A stretch of 41,033 bases of DNA from Chromera velia (lineage: Eukaryota; Sar; Chromeraceae): NCBI GenBank assembly GCA_018398765.1, contig JAHBMJ010000666.1, forward strand, positions 1-41,033, read 5' to 3'. The notes beneath the pieces were generated by a model. It did no database searches and had not been told where the DNA came from. It worked only from the letters and a program-made list of their open reading frames with translations. Below, one piece after another: positions 30,196 through 40,876 of this stretch; the first letter of the stretch is position 1, and the number at the start of each line of letters is the position of its first letter. The position numbers and the translations under genes were made by a program.

Positions 30196-33100
30196 ATGGG
30201 GTTGCCTGAATTTTTTGAGTCCCTGGCTGTGGACTTCAGAAAGTACCACAGGAACACCCTGAATATCGCCCTTCATCTGTTGACCACACCGGGCGGCATC
30301 GCTGCCTCTCTGTGTCTGTTGAAGAACCAAACTTCTCCAGAGGTCATCTTCGCTACCGGGGCTGTCTACCAGCTGCTGATTTTCGCTTTTATGCCTTCTG
30401 TCACCCTCTGGTTTGCCACCGGACTTTTGACTGGCCTGTGCGTGGCCTTCGGGGCTTTTGTCCCCATGACCCAGGCTCAGGCGCTGTGGCTCCTGGGTGG
30501 AGCTGTGGTCGGGCAGGAGCTCGCTCACTTGATCACTGGAGAGAAAACGTACATGAGCACCTACATCAAGGAGAGCAGGTGGCTGTCTTTGCTCGCAGAG
30601 CACACCTTCCTTCTTCTCCCTCTTGTCCTGGACTCCACCTTCAACATGGAGGGTTGCTTCCTGAACTGTATGGTGAACCAGAACCGCACTGTGTTTGCGA
30701 AGCTAGACGATCAGGAAGAGAGAGAGCTCCGACAGACCATCTGCGACTTTGTGAGGGAAAAGAACCCCGTGAAGACTTCCACCACCCACCACTGGTTCCA
30801 CGCTCTCGAAGGCAGGGTGAAGGAGGCCTTTGAAGGTCTGGCACACTCGCCCAAGATCTTCTCGGCCTTCAGAGAGCTGTACGATGAGGGAGCCTATGAG
30901 GTCGAGGTCGTGGAGGGCATGAACGAGATCTATGTGGCGTGCGAGCACTTCAGGGGAAACAGTGACCAGGTGGGTAGGTGTCTGCCTCGCTTTCTTTCTT
31001 TCTTTGTCTTCTTCACGCTTCATGTCAGACGACGGGCACGTAGGCAGAAATTACCTTGAATGACTTGTCCCGTTTCCCTCCCTCCTTTCTTTCTTTGTCT
31101 TCTTTCAGTTTCCCGTCAGACGACGGGCACGTAGGCAGAAATTACCTTGAATGAATGACTGTCCCGTCTCCCTCCCTCCTTTCTTTCTTTGTCTTCTTTC
31201 AGTTTCCCGTCAGACAACGGGCACGTAGGCAGATATTACGTTGAATGACTGACTGTCCCGTCTCCCTCCCTCCCTCCGTCTCTTTGCTCGCCTCCTCTCC
31301 TCTCCTCTCTCCCAACGACTCGAAGAACGCTTTCTTTGCGCAGCCCTTCACGCCTCCCCACTCCAGCTTCTCGCCCATCACCCAGACAGATGAATGACGG
31401 GGAAACGTCTTGAATGAATGGGATTGGGGCGTACGCATATGGAAGCCTCTCTCCAGAACGGTCCGACAGGAATCCATTCCTTCCCCCTCAGTCTCTGCCG
31501 CCCATGGATATTAGATTGTACCTTTGGGTTGGTTGAATGTCCGACTAACAGAGGGGGCTTTCTATGCGTGGATTCTCTACCTCTCTTCCCCTTCCCCCCC
31601 CTTGCTTGCAGGTGTTCTACATGAAGCACATCGACGGTCCCTATGCGATCTTCCCCTTCTGCTCTGTCTACAGAGCCATGCTTGCATGCAACACGTCAGT
31701 CAGTTGGGAATCGGTTCCCTCCGACTTTGACTGAAACGATTTCCTTCGAGTCGAGCCGCCTGATTCTTTCAGGGAATTCAGCTTGAGAGAAACGCGCTGG
31801 CTGACTTTCGGGCGGAGTCCTTTCATTCACCTCTTTTTCTCCCTTTCTTCTCTTCTTTTCTTCTCTTTTATTCTCTTTTCTTCTGTTCTGTTTGCCTGAT
31901 CATGATGCAGGAACACCCAAATCGAGACGCACTTCCCTGGTCTCTTCTCTTTTGTTCTCTTTTATTCTCTTTTCTTCTGTTCTGTTTGTATGATGCTGAT
32001 GATGCAGGAACAACCAGATCGAGACGCACTTCCCTGGTCTGCCAGGCATGAACGTCCTTTCTGATGGGGACATCATGGGATTCGATTTCAATCGGTTCGT
32101 TGGTTGGTTAGTGTAATGGGTGTGTCTGGCAGGCAGTGAGTGCCCTTTCTGTCTGCGTGGCCATTTGGCTTCTCTTTTTTGTAATTTCGTTCCCTTTACT
32201 TTCATACAGAATTCTTTTTCAGGGGAGCTAGGGAAAACGAATTCTGTATGAAAGTAAGTGCATGTTCTTTTGTAATTTCGTTCCCTTTGAGGCTCCTCAG
32301 GTGTCTCTCTGTCCGGTTCCTCTGTTCATTCTTCCCTTCCTTCTCTTTGTCCCCGACCTGCACCGTCTTTCTGCCATTTCTTTCCGCCACATTGAAGGAA
32401 GCATGAATTGTCATTAATGCAATTTCTGTATGACAACATTTACATTCACTGTAATTAACACAATTAATGCAAACAAATTCTGACATTTCTTTCCGCCACA
32501 TTGAAGGAAGCATGAATTGCCATTAATGCAATTTCTGTATGACAACATTTACATTCACTGTAATTAACACAATTAATGCAAACAAATTCTGACATTTCTT
32601 TCCGCCACATTGAAGGAAGCATGAATTGCCATTAATGCAATTTCTGCATGACAACATTTACATTCACTATAATTAACACAATTAATGCAAACAAATTCTG
32701 ACATTTCTTTCCGCCACATTGAAGGAAGGAAGCTGGGAGGACATGCGCTTTCATTTGTTCAGAGAGCATCTGGTTGGATCCTCATTCCTTTTTTTCTCCT
32801 TCCTTTTTTCCTTCAGGGAGCTGCACTACATTGACAACTCCGACAAGCCGAACACGGACTTCAGAATCAACCTGAAACTCCACTACGCTGTCTACCCGAG
32901 GTCAGTCGGTTGACTTGATTATCGGTCTGTCGGGGAAAAAAGAACACGTGTGGTCTATCTGTCTGATTGACTGTCCGTGTTGAAAGAAAGCGCGAGAAAA
33001 CGGAAAGAGGCAACGAAGTAGTCCATTTCTCCTGTGCGCCTGTTTCCCCCGCTCCCTTTTTGCGCTTTTTTCCTGTTTTTCTTCTTCTGCGTTTCTGTGT

Positions 33101-36100
33101 GTGTGGCTGTTTTGTGCGACTATCTGTCCGGGCGCTCCTCTCTCGATTTCCCTTCTAACTGATTGTCCTTTTCTGTTCTCTCCTCTTCTCTACTCCCGCA
33201 GGTGTCTGAAGCCCCTTGGCAAGCTCTGCAAGTGGCTGACAACGAGGTCGGCCAGCTTATCTGTCTGCTTCCTTCCCTGCCTGCTTGCCAAATTGTCAAA
33301 GCAGAGGTTTACCTTTTTCCCTACAGGACATGCAGGAATTTCGATCTTCGTTTTTTCCTTCCTGGATTCCTCCCTTCCTGCTTCCTTTAATCCAATAGTT
33401 TAGTTAGTTCTCTTTCCTTCGCTGTCCTTTTCCTCTCTCTCGGCTCTCTCTCCTCCTGGGATGATGTGAATGACCCTTTTCTTCTCTTTCACATCATGTG
33501 GCTGTCTGTCTGCCTGTGCAGATACGACATCGGAGCCCGGAACCTGTTCCTGTACACCATCAAGCCCACCACCTTCTTCCAGAGATTCATGGCCTGGCAG
33601 GTTGGTCGGTTAAGTCAATTCACGCTTTCTCTCTCTCGCCCTTTCTTTGAATCATAGTGACTGTACTGGGTGAGTCTGTTCTTCTCTTTTTCGAAAGTCT
33701 TGCTTGCGGATAGGCGGGCGGTATTCGCTGTCCCTTGTTTCCGTCTTTCCCGCTTCCTTTCTTGCCGTTCCTTTCTTTCTCTTGTCAATGAATAATTAAT
33801 GCTTCCTTCTTTCCTTCCTGATCCTGATTCAGGTCCTGTCGACCACCTGGTTGATGGCCTTCAATCATTTTCATACATACATAAATTGTCATAAATTTTC
33901 ATCCTTTTCACTGATTTTCATACATAAATTTTGCATGCACTGCTTCAGGTCCTCTCGACCACCTGGTTGATGGCCTACACGGAATCCTTCGTCGGGTTCC
34001 AGAACATCCTCTACTTCTCTCTGCTGGGCATGGCGGCTTTCGCACTCAAGTCAGAAGAAGAGAGAAAGGGGGATGAGGGAGAAGTGCGCCGTTAAGAGAT
34101 GCCGAGGGACAGGCGTTGGTCCGCAGAGAGATGGCCTGTTCATCTCTCTCCTCTCTCGTCCCGGAGGGAGGGAGGGTCTCTCGTCCTCCCTTTTGTTTTT
34201 TGTGGCTTTTTCGTTTTTTTTTCTGCTGCTGTTTGTTTTCTTCTTCTCTCTGTGTGTGTGTGGGTATTTGTCTTTTCTTCATTCCCTTTCTTGTTCAGCA
34301 TCATCCTCTCTTCCTGCCATTGCCCATGCACCCATTTCCTTCTTCAAAAATGGTTCCGTTTCCTTTTCTGTTGAAATGACGACTCCATTTCTTCCCTTCC
34401 TTCCTTCCTTTCTGTCCTCAGGTCCTATGAGGTGTTCCTTATCGGCCTCTTTCTACTTCCCTCCTATGTGTATATTCATTAATATAACATACAGATACAC
34501 ATTAATTGTTTCTTTCCTTCCTTTCTGCCCTCAGGTCCTATGAGGTCTTCCTTGTCGGGTCCTCCTTCCTCCACTACTTCCTCTACATTGCCACCTACTA
34601 CCAGAGAAAGAACGTCGCCTACAAGCTCTTCCTCAGGTGGGTGGGTAAGGGGGCGGAGGGAAGAAAATGCACCACACCGCACAAGGGTTCCGTTGAGGTG
34701 AACAACAGAGTAAAAGGACTTCTCGTGAGTGAGTCAGTGAGAGAACGGAGAACTTTTCCTTTCCTTTCTGTGGTCTGGTCTGTCGATTCGTCTGCTGCCG
34801 GTGAACCTCTTCTTTCTCCTCCGAAGAAGAGAAAGCATGACATGGATGGGAAGGGAAGGGGCGTTTGTCAGCACCCTCTGCTTACGCGCTCTCCGTGTCA
34901 GGCAGGCAGGAGACCCCTTACGACATTCTGTCACGGGACTTCTTTCCTTCCGTCCTTCCTTCATTCCTTCCTTCCTTCCAACTGTACAGACTTTCTTTCA
35001 CATCTTTCCTCCCAAAGAGATGGGTAAGAGTGACGATCTTCTTTTTCTTCTTCTTGCCCCCTCTCCACCTTGTGGCGGTGTGCATCATGCAGGGACGCAG
35101 CGTTGTACAAACTTTTGGGCATCGGGCAGCTGGTGACCCTCTATGCAATGTGAGTGAGTTGGAAGGGGACGGAGGTTTTTCTTTTTTTCTTTCTTTCTTT
35201 CAAGGCTGCTCCCCTCTGCTCTGCATCCCTAGAGACATATGTGTGTCCTCAATTCCTCCTCTGCTTTCGTTCCTTCGTTCGTTCGTTCCTCTACATATCT
35301 TTTCTTTCTCTTGTTGATCTTTCAGGAGGGCGTTCCAGTCCTCTGTGGCCTTTTCCCCTGAAAGCTTCTCTCTTTACGTTCCTTTTTCCTTCTTTCTTCC
35401 TTCTTCTGCAGCAACTTTGTGAAGGCCCCCGACCTCCTGTCCATCGCACTCGTCGCTGTGGGGTACGGCATTGCAGGAAGGTCAGTCAGTCAGTTGGGCT
35501 GTCAGTCAGACCTGTGAGGAAATACAGAAAGATCGTTTTTGTTCGCTCTCTCTTTTTGTTTGTCCAATTGGTGGGTGTCGTGTCATTCCTCTCATGCCTC
35601 CCGTTGTTGCATTCGTTTCGTTGTTTACCCCCTTTCGTCTTCGCTTTCCTTCCGCTTGCCGTTCCTGGTGTGAAGTCTCTCCATCCATCCAGGGTGTAAG
35701 AAAGAAAGAAAGAATCTCCGAAAAAGAAAAGAAGCATGGAGGCAACTCTTCAGGAGGCTTCTCTTGCTTTCCGTTCCCCTGACTTGTTCCTCTTTGCACC
35801 CCTACCGCTACTCATATGAATTGCACGGGAGCTCCACAAGCAGTCCGTCGGCCACTCGGATACTTTCTGCGTTTTTTTTTTTTGCCGATAATTTGGAGAG
35901 TGCTTCTTCCTGTCGAAAGCCCTCACATCCAGTCGCCAGAAGACATACAGACAGCTGTCTGCATTCTTTCCTTTGTCCCTCCCTTGCCGACCTTCGTTGC
36001 AGTGCCTACCTTGCCCTGGGACACATGCATACATATCCTGTATGTGCATACATATTCTGTATATGTATACACGTTCTGCGTATGAAAATACTTTCATTGC

Positions 36101-37077
36101 AGTGCCTACGTTGCATTGGGACACGAGAGGACTTACTTCGGGTCTGAGCTCGGTCACCACGAGCCGAAGTGGATCCGCGCGTTCCCCTACAACATGGTGC
36201 CCCACCCTATGATCGTGGGGGCATTGATCGCCATGACGGGGTTCTGGAAACTGGACGCTCTGAGGGATGCCTTCCCCGTCATGTACGGGGTCATCCCGGC
36301 ACACATGCTGCTCTACTACGCACACATGGTGCAGGTCTGTGGGTCTGCATGCCCGTGTTTTGACTTAATTCCCGTTTTTGCGTGCGTCAAAGGGCTGCCT
36401 GCTGCTAGAGGCTAGAGCGACATTTGCGTGCCCCCTCTGTACCCTGCATGTCTCTCTATTTCCTTCCATGCATGTGTTTCCCTTCCTTCCACGCCTCTTT
36501 CTGTCGCCCTTCTTTGCATCAATCCAGCATGCGTTTACTTTCATACAGAATCCTTTTTACATACATATATAGACGCCTGATTCGTTGCATCAATCCATGC
36601 GGACCCTCGTTGCGAAATCGTGACGCCGACAGAGAGGGTGACTGACTGAATCTGTTGAGGAAGTCCTCCTTCCTTCCTTCCTTCCCTCCCTTCCTTTTGC
36701 CTGCTGGATTTCTGGAAGCAAAATATTCATATCAATAAATCGAAGTCGAGAAAGGAAAGGCGCGATCTCCCTCGCACATGCAGCAGATAGTCGAATAGAG
36801 AGAGTATTCACGTCCGTATACAAATACACGCACATGCACCAACAACACCTGAATGGAATGGTATGGAATCTGCAGGAGATGCTGAACATGTGGGCGAACA
36901 CGCATATGTATCTGTATTATATGTATCTGAAAAAGAATTCTGTATGAAAGTAAATACATGCACCTGCAGGAGATGCTGAACATGTGGGCGAACACAACCA
37001 CTGAGCGTCTCTGCTCCTTCAAGCTGAGACAGGGTGCAGAGCTGGTCGAGAGGAGGCGGGGAAAGAAGGCGCTCTAA
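30196..37077 (+). CDS. 12-exon multi-pass membrane protein, Mpo1-like N-terminus and PEMT/ICMT-like C-terminus
   Basis: Exons: 30196-30969, 31612-31694, 32008-32094, 32817-32900, 33202-33246, 33522-33600, 33949-34049, 34535-34636, 35093-35149, 35412-35480, 36103-36334, 36970-37077. All introns are GT-AG, phases fit, total 606 aa plus TAA. An in-frame TGA (30163) precedes the ATG. The N-terminal 140 residues have three to four membrane spans with two 'N..LH'/'G.E.AH' histidine sites (YHRNTLNIALHLL; VGQELAHLITGEK), like the Mpo1/DUF962 family of ER lipid oxygenases. The middle has FDFNRELHYID, FRINLKLHYAVYP and RYDIGARNLFLYTI, then further spans. Exon 11 encodes RTYFGSELGHHEPKW, RAFPYNMVPHPMIVGA, the signature region of phospholipid N-methyltransferase/isoprenylcysteine methyltransferase-type membrane enzymes (FPY....HP...G). 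It ends in a basic tail (RRRGKKAL), likely cytosolic. Role inferred: ER lipid metabolism. Both domain calls are from pattern memory and the whole may be a single algal family. Confidence 0.8.
31024..31260. repeat. ~92-bp tandem repeat, three copies, intron 1
   Basis: GTCAGACGACGGGCACGTAG followed by GCAGAAATTACCTTGAATGA and a CTTTCTTTGTCTTCTTTCAG tract recurs at 31024, 31115 and 31209. Each unit carries its own pyrimidine tract and CAG, so each looks like a decoy 3' splice site. Confidence 0.9.
31846..32040. repeat. 97-bp tandem duplication covering the exon 3 acceptor
   Basis: The 3' end of intron 2 (TTTTATTCTCTTTTCTTCTG), the acceptor GATGCAG and the first 33 bp of exon 3 occur twice, with exon-like starts at 31911 and 32008. 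The downstream copy is the real exon. The upstream copy has three changes and breaks off after CTTCCCTGGTCT. Confidence 0.9.
32177..32288. mobile_element. 70-bp palindromic insert with 21-bp perfect target duplication, intron 3
   Basis: A 21-bp word (TTTTGTAATTTCGTTCCCTT plus T) stands at 32177-32197 and 32268-32288. Between them the insert begins ACTTTCATACAGAATTC and holds its reverse complement GAATTCTGTATGAAAGT at 32239-32255, a 17-bp perfect inverted repeat. The loop is about 24 bp. This is the cleanest copy of the element family: inverted repeat ends plus long direct duplication. Confidence 0.85.
32372..32727. repeat. 109-bp tandem repeat, 3.3 copies, intron 3
   Basis: Units start at 32372, 32481, 32590 and 32699 (partial). 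Each consists of a 30-bp GC-balanced word (TTTCTTTCCGCCACATTGAA core) and 79 bp of AT-rich sequence (ATTAATGCAATTTCTGTATG...). The array both starts and ends with the 30-bp word, so it reads as repeat-insert-repeat-insert-repeat-insert-repeat, the same logic as the other inserts. Confidence 0.9.
33824..33976. repeat. 37-bp direct repeats duplicating the exon 7 acceptor, 79-bp AT-rich insert
   Basis: Copies 33824-33860 and 33940-33976 (two mismatches) each contain TTCAG and the first 28 bp of exon 7 (VLSTTWLMA). The insert 33861-33939 contains TTTTCATACATA twice. Only the downstream copy continues into exon 7. Confidence 0.85.
34401..34558. repeat. 45-bp direct repeats duplicating the exon 8 acceptor, 68-bp AT-rich insert
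   Basis: Copies 34401-34445 and 34514-34558 (three mismatches) contain the pyrimidine tract, CCTCAG and the first 24 bp of exon 8 (SYEVFLVG). The insert 34446-34513 has a short palindrome (TATATTCATTAATATAA). Only the downstream copy continues as exon 8. Confidence 0.85.
35993..36124. repeat. 32-bp direct repeats duplicating the exon 11 acceptor, 68-bp insert
   Basis: Copies 35993-36024 and 36093-36124 (four mismatches, spacing exactly 100 bp) contain TTGCAG and the first 22 bp of exon 11 (AYVALGH). The insert 36025-36092 is made of CATACATAT and TGTATATGTATAC words and contains CGTATGAAAA. Confidence 0.85.
36514..36601. repeat. 17-20-bp direct repeats with a core-bearing insert, intron 11
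   Basis: TTGCATCAATCCA plus (GC)ATGCG stands at 36514-36533 and 36585-36601. The insert of about 51 bp begins TTTACTTTCATACAGAATCC, the family core. Here the target is inside an intron, not at a splice site. Confidence 0.75.
36870..36995. repeat. 32-bp perfect direct repeats duplicating the exon 12 acceptor, 62-bp insert
   Basis: Copies 36870-36901 and 36964-36995 are identical over 32 bp: CTGCAG plus the first 26 bp of exon 12 (EMLNMWAN). The insert 36902-36963 contains GAATTCTGTATGAAA at 36935 and ends AAATACATGCAC. Identity of the copies implies the most recent event in this gene. Confidence 0.9.
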
Positions 37078-37107
37078 GCGGATGGATGGATTGGTAGAAG
37101 GAAGGAG

Positions 37108-37228
37108 CCCTCCATCCGTCGCTGTTGAAGGCCGTGCGTGCGTCAATCAGCAGGGCGCCATGCGTGCGTCAATTGATAGAAGGATCCCTCCATCCGTCGC
37201 TGTTGAAGGCCGTGCGTGCGTCAATCAG
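37108..37228. repeat. 43-bp perfect direct repeats, 35-bp spacer
   Basis: CCCTCCATCCGTCGCTGTTG, then AAGGCCGTGCGTGCGTCAATCAG minus overlap, stands at 37108-37150 and 37186-37228 without a mismatch. The spacer is not AT-rich and itself contains a third partial piece (GCGTGCGTCAATTGATAGAAGGA). It lies just after the stop codon of the 12-exon gene, in its likely 3' UTR. Confidence 0.85.
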
Positions 37229-38293
37229 ACGATTCGATCAATTGGAATTCATTCATCCAATACGTTTTTTTCTTTCCAACAAGCCCTTCGACGTTTTGTG
37301 TGTCTGTGTATCTGTTCCCTTCTGCACCCTGAATGGGGTTCCTTTTTTTTCTTCTTTTTCTTTTGTTCTACCGTCGAAGAGATGAAAGCCGTCCTCCTTT
37401 CTTTCTCATCCACGCAGGCAGCCGGGTGGGTGGGTGGGTGGGTGGGTGGGCAGGGGATGGAAGGAGACGACGGAGAGAGAAAACAGAGAGATACCATCCC
37501 GTCATACCTACCCTTAGCATGAGTACAGCATGCAGAGGATAACAGACAGGCAGGCAGGCAGGCACGCAGGTAGGGGTAGACGAAGGCAAAGAGTGTCCCC
37601 TGAGTCCCCTCTCCTCTCGTCTCCTCTCCTTTGTGCTTTTTCTGCTTTTTCTATCTTCTTCCCTTCCGGGCTGCACCTTTCTTTCTCTATCTGTGTCTCC
37701 CTGTGGACTAGCATGGGGCGCTGTCTATCTAAAGGTGCGTTGATTGATTCTTTTATTCGTGCGGTTCGTGCATTGGAGGGGAGGGGGGAAGTCCAAGTGG
37801 ATCCCTCCCTCCGTCCTTCCTTCCTCTACTAGCTCTTTTTTCTCTTCATTCATTCATTCTGCCTCCTATCTGTATGCTTTCTGTATACCGTCCTTTGTTC
37901 CACTCTCTGTCTGTATCCTGGATGGATGGATGGATGGATGGATGGATGCATGGAGCGGGAAGAAAGCATTCATTGGGTTTTTTTGTTTACAGCTCCTGGA
38001 CTTTGAAGAGAGCCCTCTCGTCCCTCTCGTCTGTCTGTGTAAAGACACAGACAGGAAGAGAAAAGAAGGGAGGAAGGAAGGAAAGAGGGAAGGAAGGAGA
38101 CGTCTGCCCAAAGAGGCGACGACAAAGTCAAGGGCGATCGGTTGATCGCGATGAAGCGGCTGATTGGCTGCCCATGCATGTGTTTGAATGCAGGGACATT
38201 CATTCCTTCATTCTGTTTCTCTATTATGTACTTCCTATCCTTTCCCCCGCCCTTTCACCCTTTATTTACTCCCTACATCGCCAACCCTAACCT

Positions 38294-38406
38294 CGTCCTG
38301 CATGCAAGTGCATCTATCATCGTCCATCCATGCATCATTATTATCATTATGTATACGAAGAAGGCGTCCTGCATGCATGTGCATCTTTCATCGTCCATCC
38401 ATGCAT
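38294..38406. repeat. 42-bp direct repeats flanking a 29-bp AT-rich insert
   Basis: Copies 38294-38335 and 38365-38406 differ at two bases; each runs from CGTCCTGCATGCA to TCGTCCATCCATGCAT. The insert reads CATTATTATCATTATGTATA and a short purine end. Confidence 0.85.
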
Positions 38407-40123
38407 GCATTTCGTTCTCCTCCCATCGCGATTGGCACTCCATCCATCCTTTCTCCCTCCGTCCGTCTGTCTGTCCACAGCTTTTTGAAGGGAATCGACT
38501 CCTTTCACGTCGGCTCGTGTCTTTCTCTCTTCTTTCCTCTATCGGGATTGGCCGGAAGGGGGGGAGAAAGACAACAAACAGACAAACGGAGGTTTGCTTG
38601 TTTGCTCGTCGATTTGATTGATTGAGTGATCCATCTGTGGATGGATGGTTGTGTGTGCACTTGTTGCTTCTTGGATGCGTTTTTGAATTCAAGGTGAGTA
38701 ATGTATCCTTTCCTTCATTCATTCTCTCATTCAGCTAGCTGCATCAGGCTTGCTTGGCCTGCATGCATCAATCCATCCATTCATCCATCCATCTGTCAGT
38801 CGTTTGTAAAGTGATCATGTGAGGGAGGAGCAGAAGTGGGCCGTTGGTCCATTTTGTACACAGCTTACGTGCATGCATGCATTTGTGTGGTGCCCACTTT
38901 TTTCTTTCTTGTCGTTTAATGAAGAGAGACAGACCTGAACAAACGAATGAACAGGGAAAGCGGGAAGGCAGAGAGGGAGGAGGGCGAATCTCGCCTCGGC
39001 CTTCCTCTTTCCCTTACTTGTTTTGTTCCTTCCTGTTGGCTGGCTGCTTGTGCGCAAGTTCGGGTGCCCGGAGAACATGCAGAGGGGAAGACAACGGGAG
39101 GAAATTTAAAGAAAAACACCGACCGGAAACCACCCCAATCTGACTGTGTGCTTGTAGAAACCGCACATACAGAGAGGGGAACGAAAATCCCTCCCTCTTC
39201 ATCGAGATAGAGAGACAAGGAGAAAGTTGGAGGAACAAATTAGTGCATCGGCGCACGTACATAGACAGCCAATAAATGACAACAAGATCCTCTGTCCATG
39301 ACCATCTGCATGTGTCTTTGTGCAATGTGTGAGCAGTTGCGTAGTGCTTCTCACTTTTTTTCTCAATCTTTCTTAATCTCCAACATTCTCTCCCCGTCTA
39401 TTTCAGCCCTTTTTTGATCGTCTGCAGTTCTTTCTTCTCCCTCTCACGTCTGGATGGATCGTTCCTCCTCTTTCTTGCAAAAAGCAAAGCGGCGCCCTGT
39501 TCGTTGTGTTTGTTGTCACTCGCTAGCTAGCTGTCGTTTTGTCTGAATCCTCAATTGCACTCACGCACTATTCGAACTTCAAGTTCGATCTCTGTATGCA
39601 TGCATCATATAATTGCGTCAATTGCCCTTCGTTTCTTGGGTGACAGGTGATTCTCATTCTCTAATTGAACGAGGTGGAGCATGCCAGTGGGAGCTGGGGG
39701 AGAAGTAATCGGGCAAGTAGGAAAGACTACAGAAGGGGGTGCCAGCTAGGGGCAGACAAACAATTTGAAGGGTCCCGTCAGAGGTGGCCAGCTTGTCTCT
39801 ACGTTGGTGTGCATGCCTGTTCGTAGCTGAAAAGCGTTACAATACGTTACAAGTAGCCTAGCATGCAAGCAGCCCTAGAAGCAGCCCCTCTATTGGCAGC
39901 AACTAGCAGCAACCGCCGATTGAAGCTATATTTTACTATATTTTCAATTTCAAAAATATTTTATATATTTAATTAGGATTTAAAATGTGTTGTGTCCAAC
40001 GAGGACGTCAACTAACTAGTCAACTAACGTCAATAATGGTGAGGCTAGAAAGGTAGTTAGCGTGACATAAGAACATGTCCTTGCCTTTCTGTTTCTTCTT
40101 CTCCTCCCTTTTCTTTTTTTCAG

Positions 40124-40660
40124 TCCTCTCCTGGAAGGTTCGTTGGAAGCGTTTCGCTGGACAAAGGTGAAAACGAAATGAGCGACAGACACAGAAAACA
40201 GGTGAAAATTGAACAAGGGACAGACGCAGTAAGCAGGGGGCCCGATAGAATCGCCAAGGGTGTGAACGGAACGAACGACGGACACGGGAAGCAGGGGAGT
40301 GAGGAAGGTGGCTGCCTTTCTATTTCTTCTTCTTCTTCTGCTTCTTCTTTTTCCTTATCTCCTTCCTCCCCTTCTCCTTCGTCTTTCACTAAGCCTTCTT
40401 CTCCTGGGGAGTCTAATGGAAATGCCATGAAAGAGAAGGGTGAAAGCGGAACGAACGACAGACACATGGAGCAGGGGAGTAAGGGAGGTGGCTCTTCCAG
40501 TGGCTCTTTTTCCTCTTCTTCTCTTTCTGCCTCTTTTTCTTCTTCCTCTTCCTCTTCCTCCTCCTCCTCCTCCTCCGTATCACGCCCCAAAGCACTGACC
40601 CTTCAGAATGAAGAGCAAAGAAAGCAAAGGAGCGAGAGGAACGCTTTGCCTTCCCTTTCT

Positions 40661-40746
<86 letters not shown>

Positions 40747-40876
40747 TTCTTCCTTTTCTTCTTCTTCTTCTTCTTCTTCTTCTTCTTCTTTATCTTCTTC
40801 TTCTTCTCCTGCTCTCTTCTCTTCTTCCTCTTCCTCCGGACCTGGTGTGGGAAGGAACGTGGGTGGGAACGGATAG
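40124..40876 (+). CDS. Serine-homopolymer exon of an unrecognised gene
   Basis: A textbook acceptor (TTCTTTTTTTCAG) precedes 40124 and the frame is open to TAG 40874-40876, 250 codons. Two related blocks of about 35-50 residues (SSPGRFVGSVSLDKGENEMS and SSPGESNGNAMKEKGESGTN, each followed by a DRH motif and a Gly-rich end) alternate with polyserine; the last run, encoded by (TCT/TTC)n from about 40650 to 40830, is almost pure serine. It ends SGPGVGRNVGGNG. The tail sequence is repeated once more at 40982-41030 after the stop. No domain recognised; disordered. An ATG at 40178 could serve as a start. The minus strand is also open with Glu/Lys runs, so coding direction rests on the acceptor. Confidence 0.35.

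Larger units (their letters stand above)
37078..40123. other. 3-kb stretch without a supported gene
   Basis: It begins with the 3' flank of the 12-exon gene. It holds a (GGGT)n tract at 37424-37450, (GGAT)n at 37918-37950, many CATCCATC and GCATGCAT words, and an AT-rich patch at 39930-39990. Several short frames have splice-like edges (for example after TTTACAG at 37991 and CCACAG at 38480) but none can be joined. Two direct-repeat pairs are listed separately. Confidence 0.5.

Noticed and set aside
29757-30257. 166-codon minus frame upstream of the 12-exon gene
   Set aside because: It overlaps the start of a well-supported + strand exon and the GC-rich promoter array; no domain is seen.
32372-32727. 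Regular repeats that could suggest a CRISPR array
   Set aside because: The 'spacers' are identical to each other, the setting is a eukaryotic intron, and the period is 109 bp; it is a tandem repeat.
35324-35400. Possible extra exon after TCTTTCAG at 35323 in the 12-exon gene
   Set aside because: Exons 9 and 10 join directly in phase (AT|C, Ile) and no donor in this piece keeps the phase convincingly.
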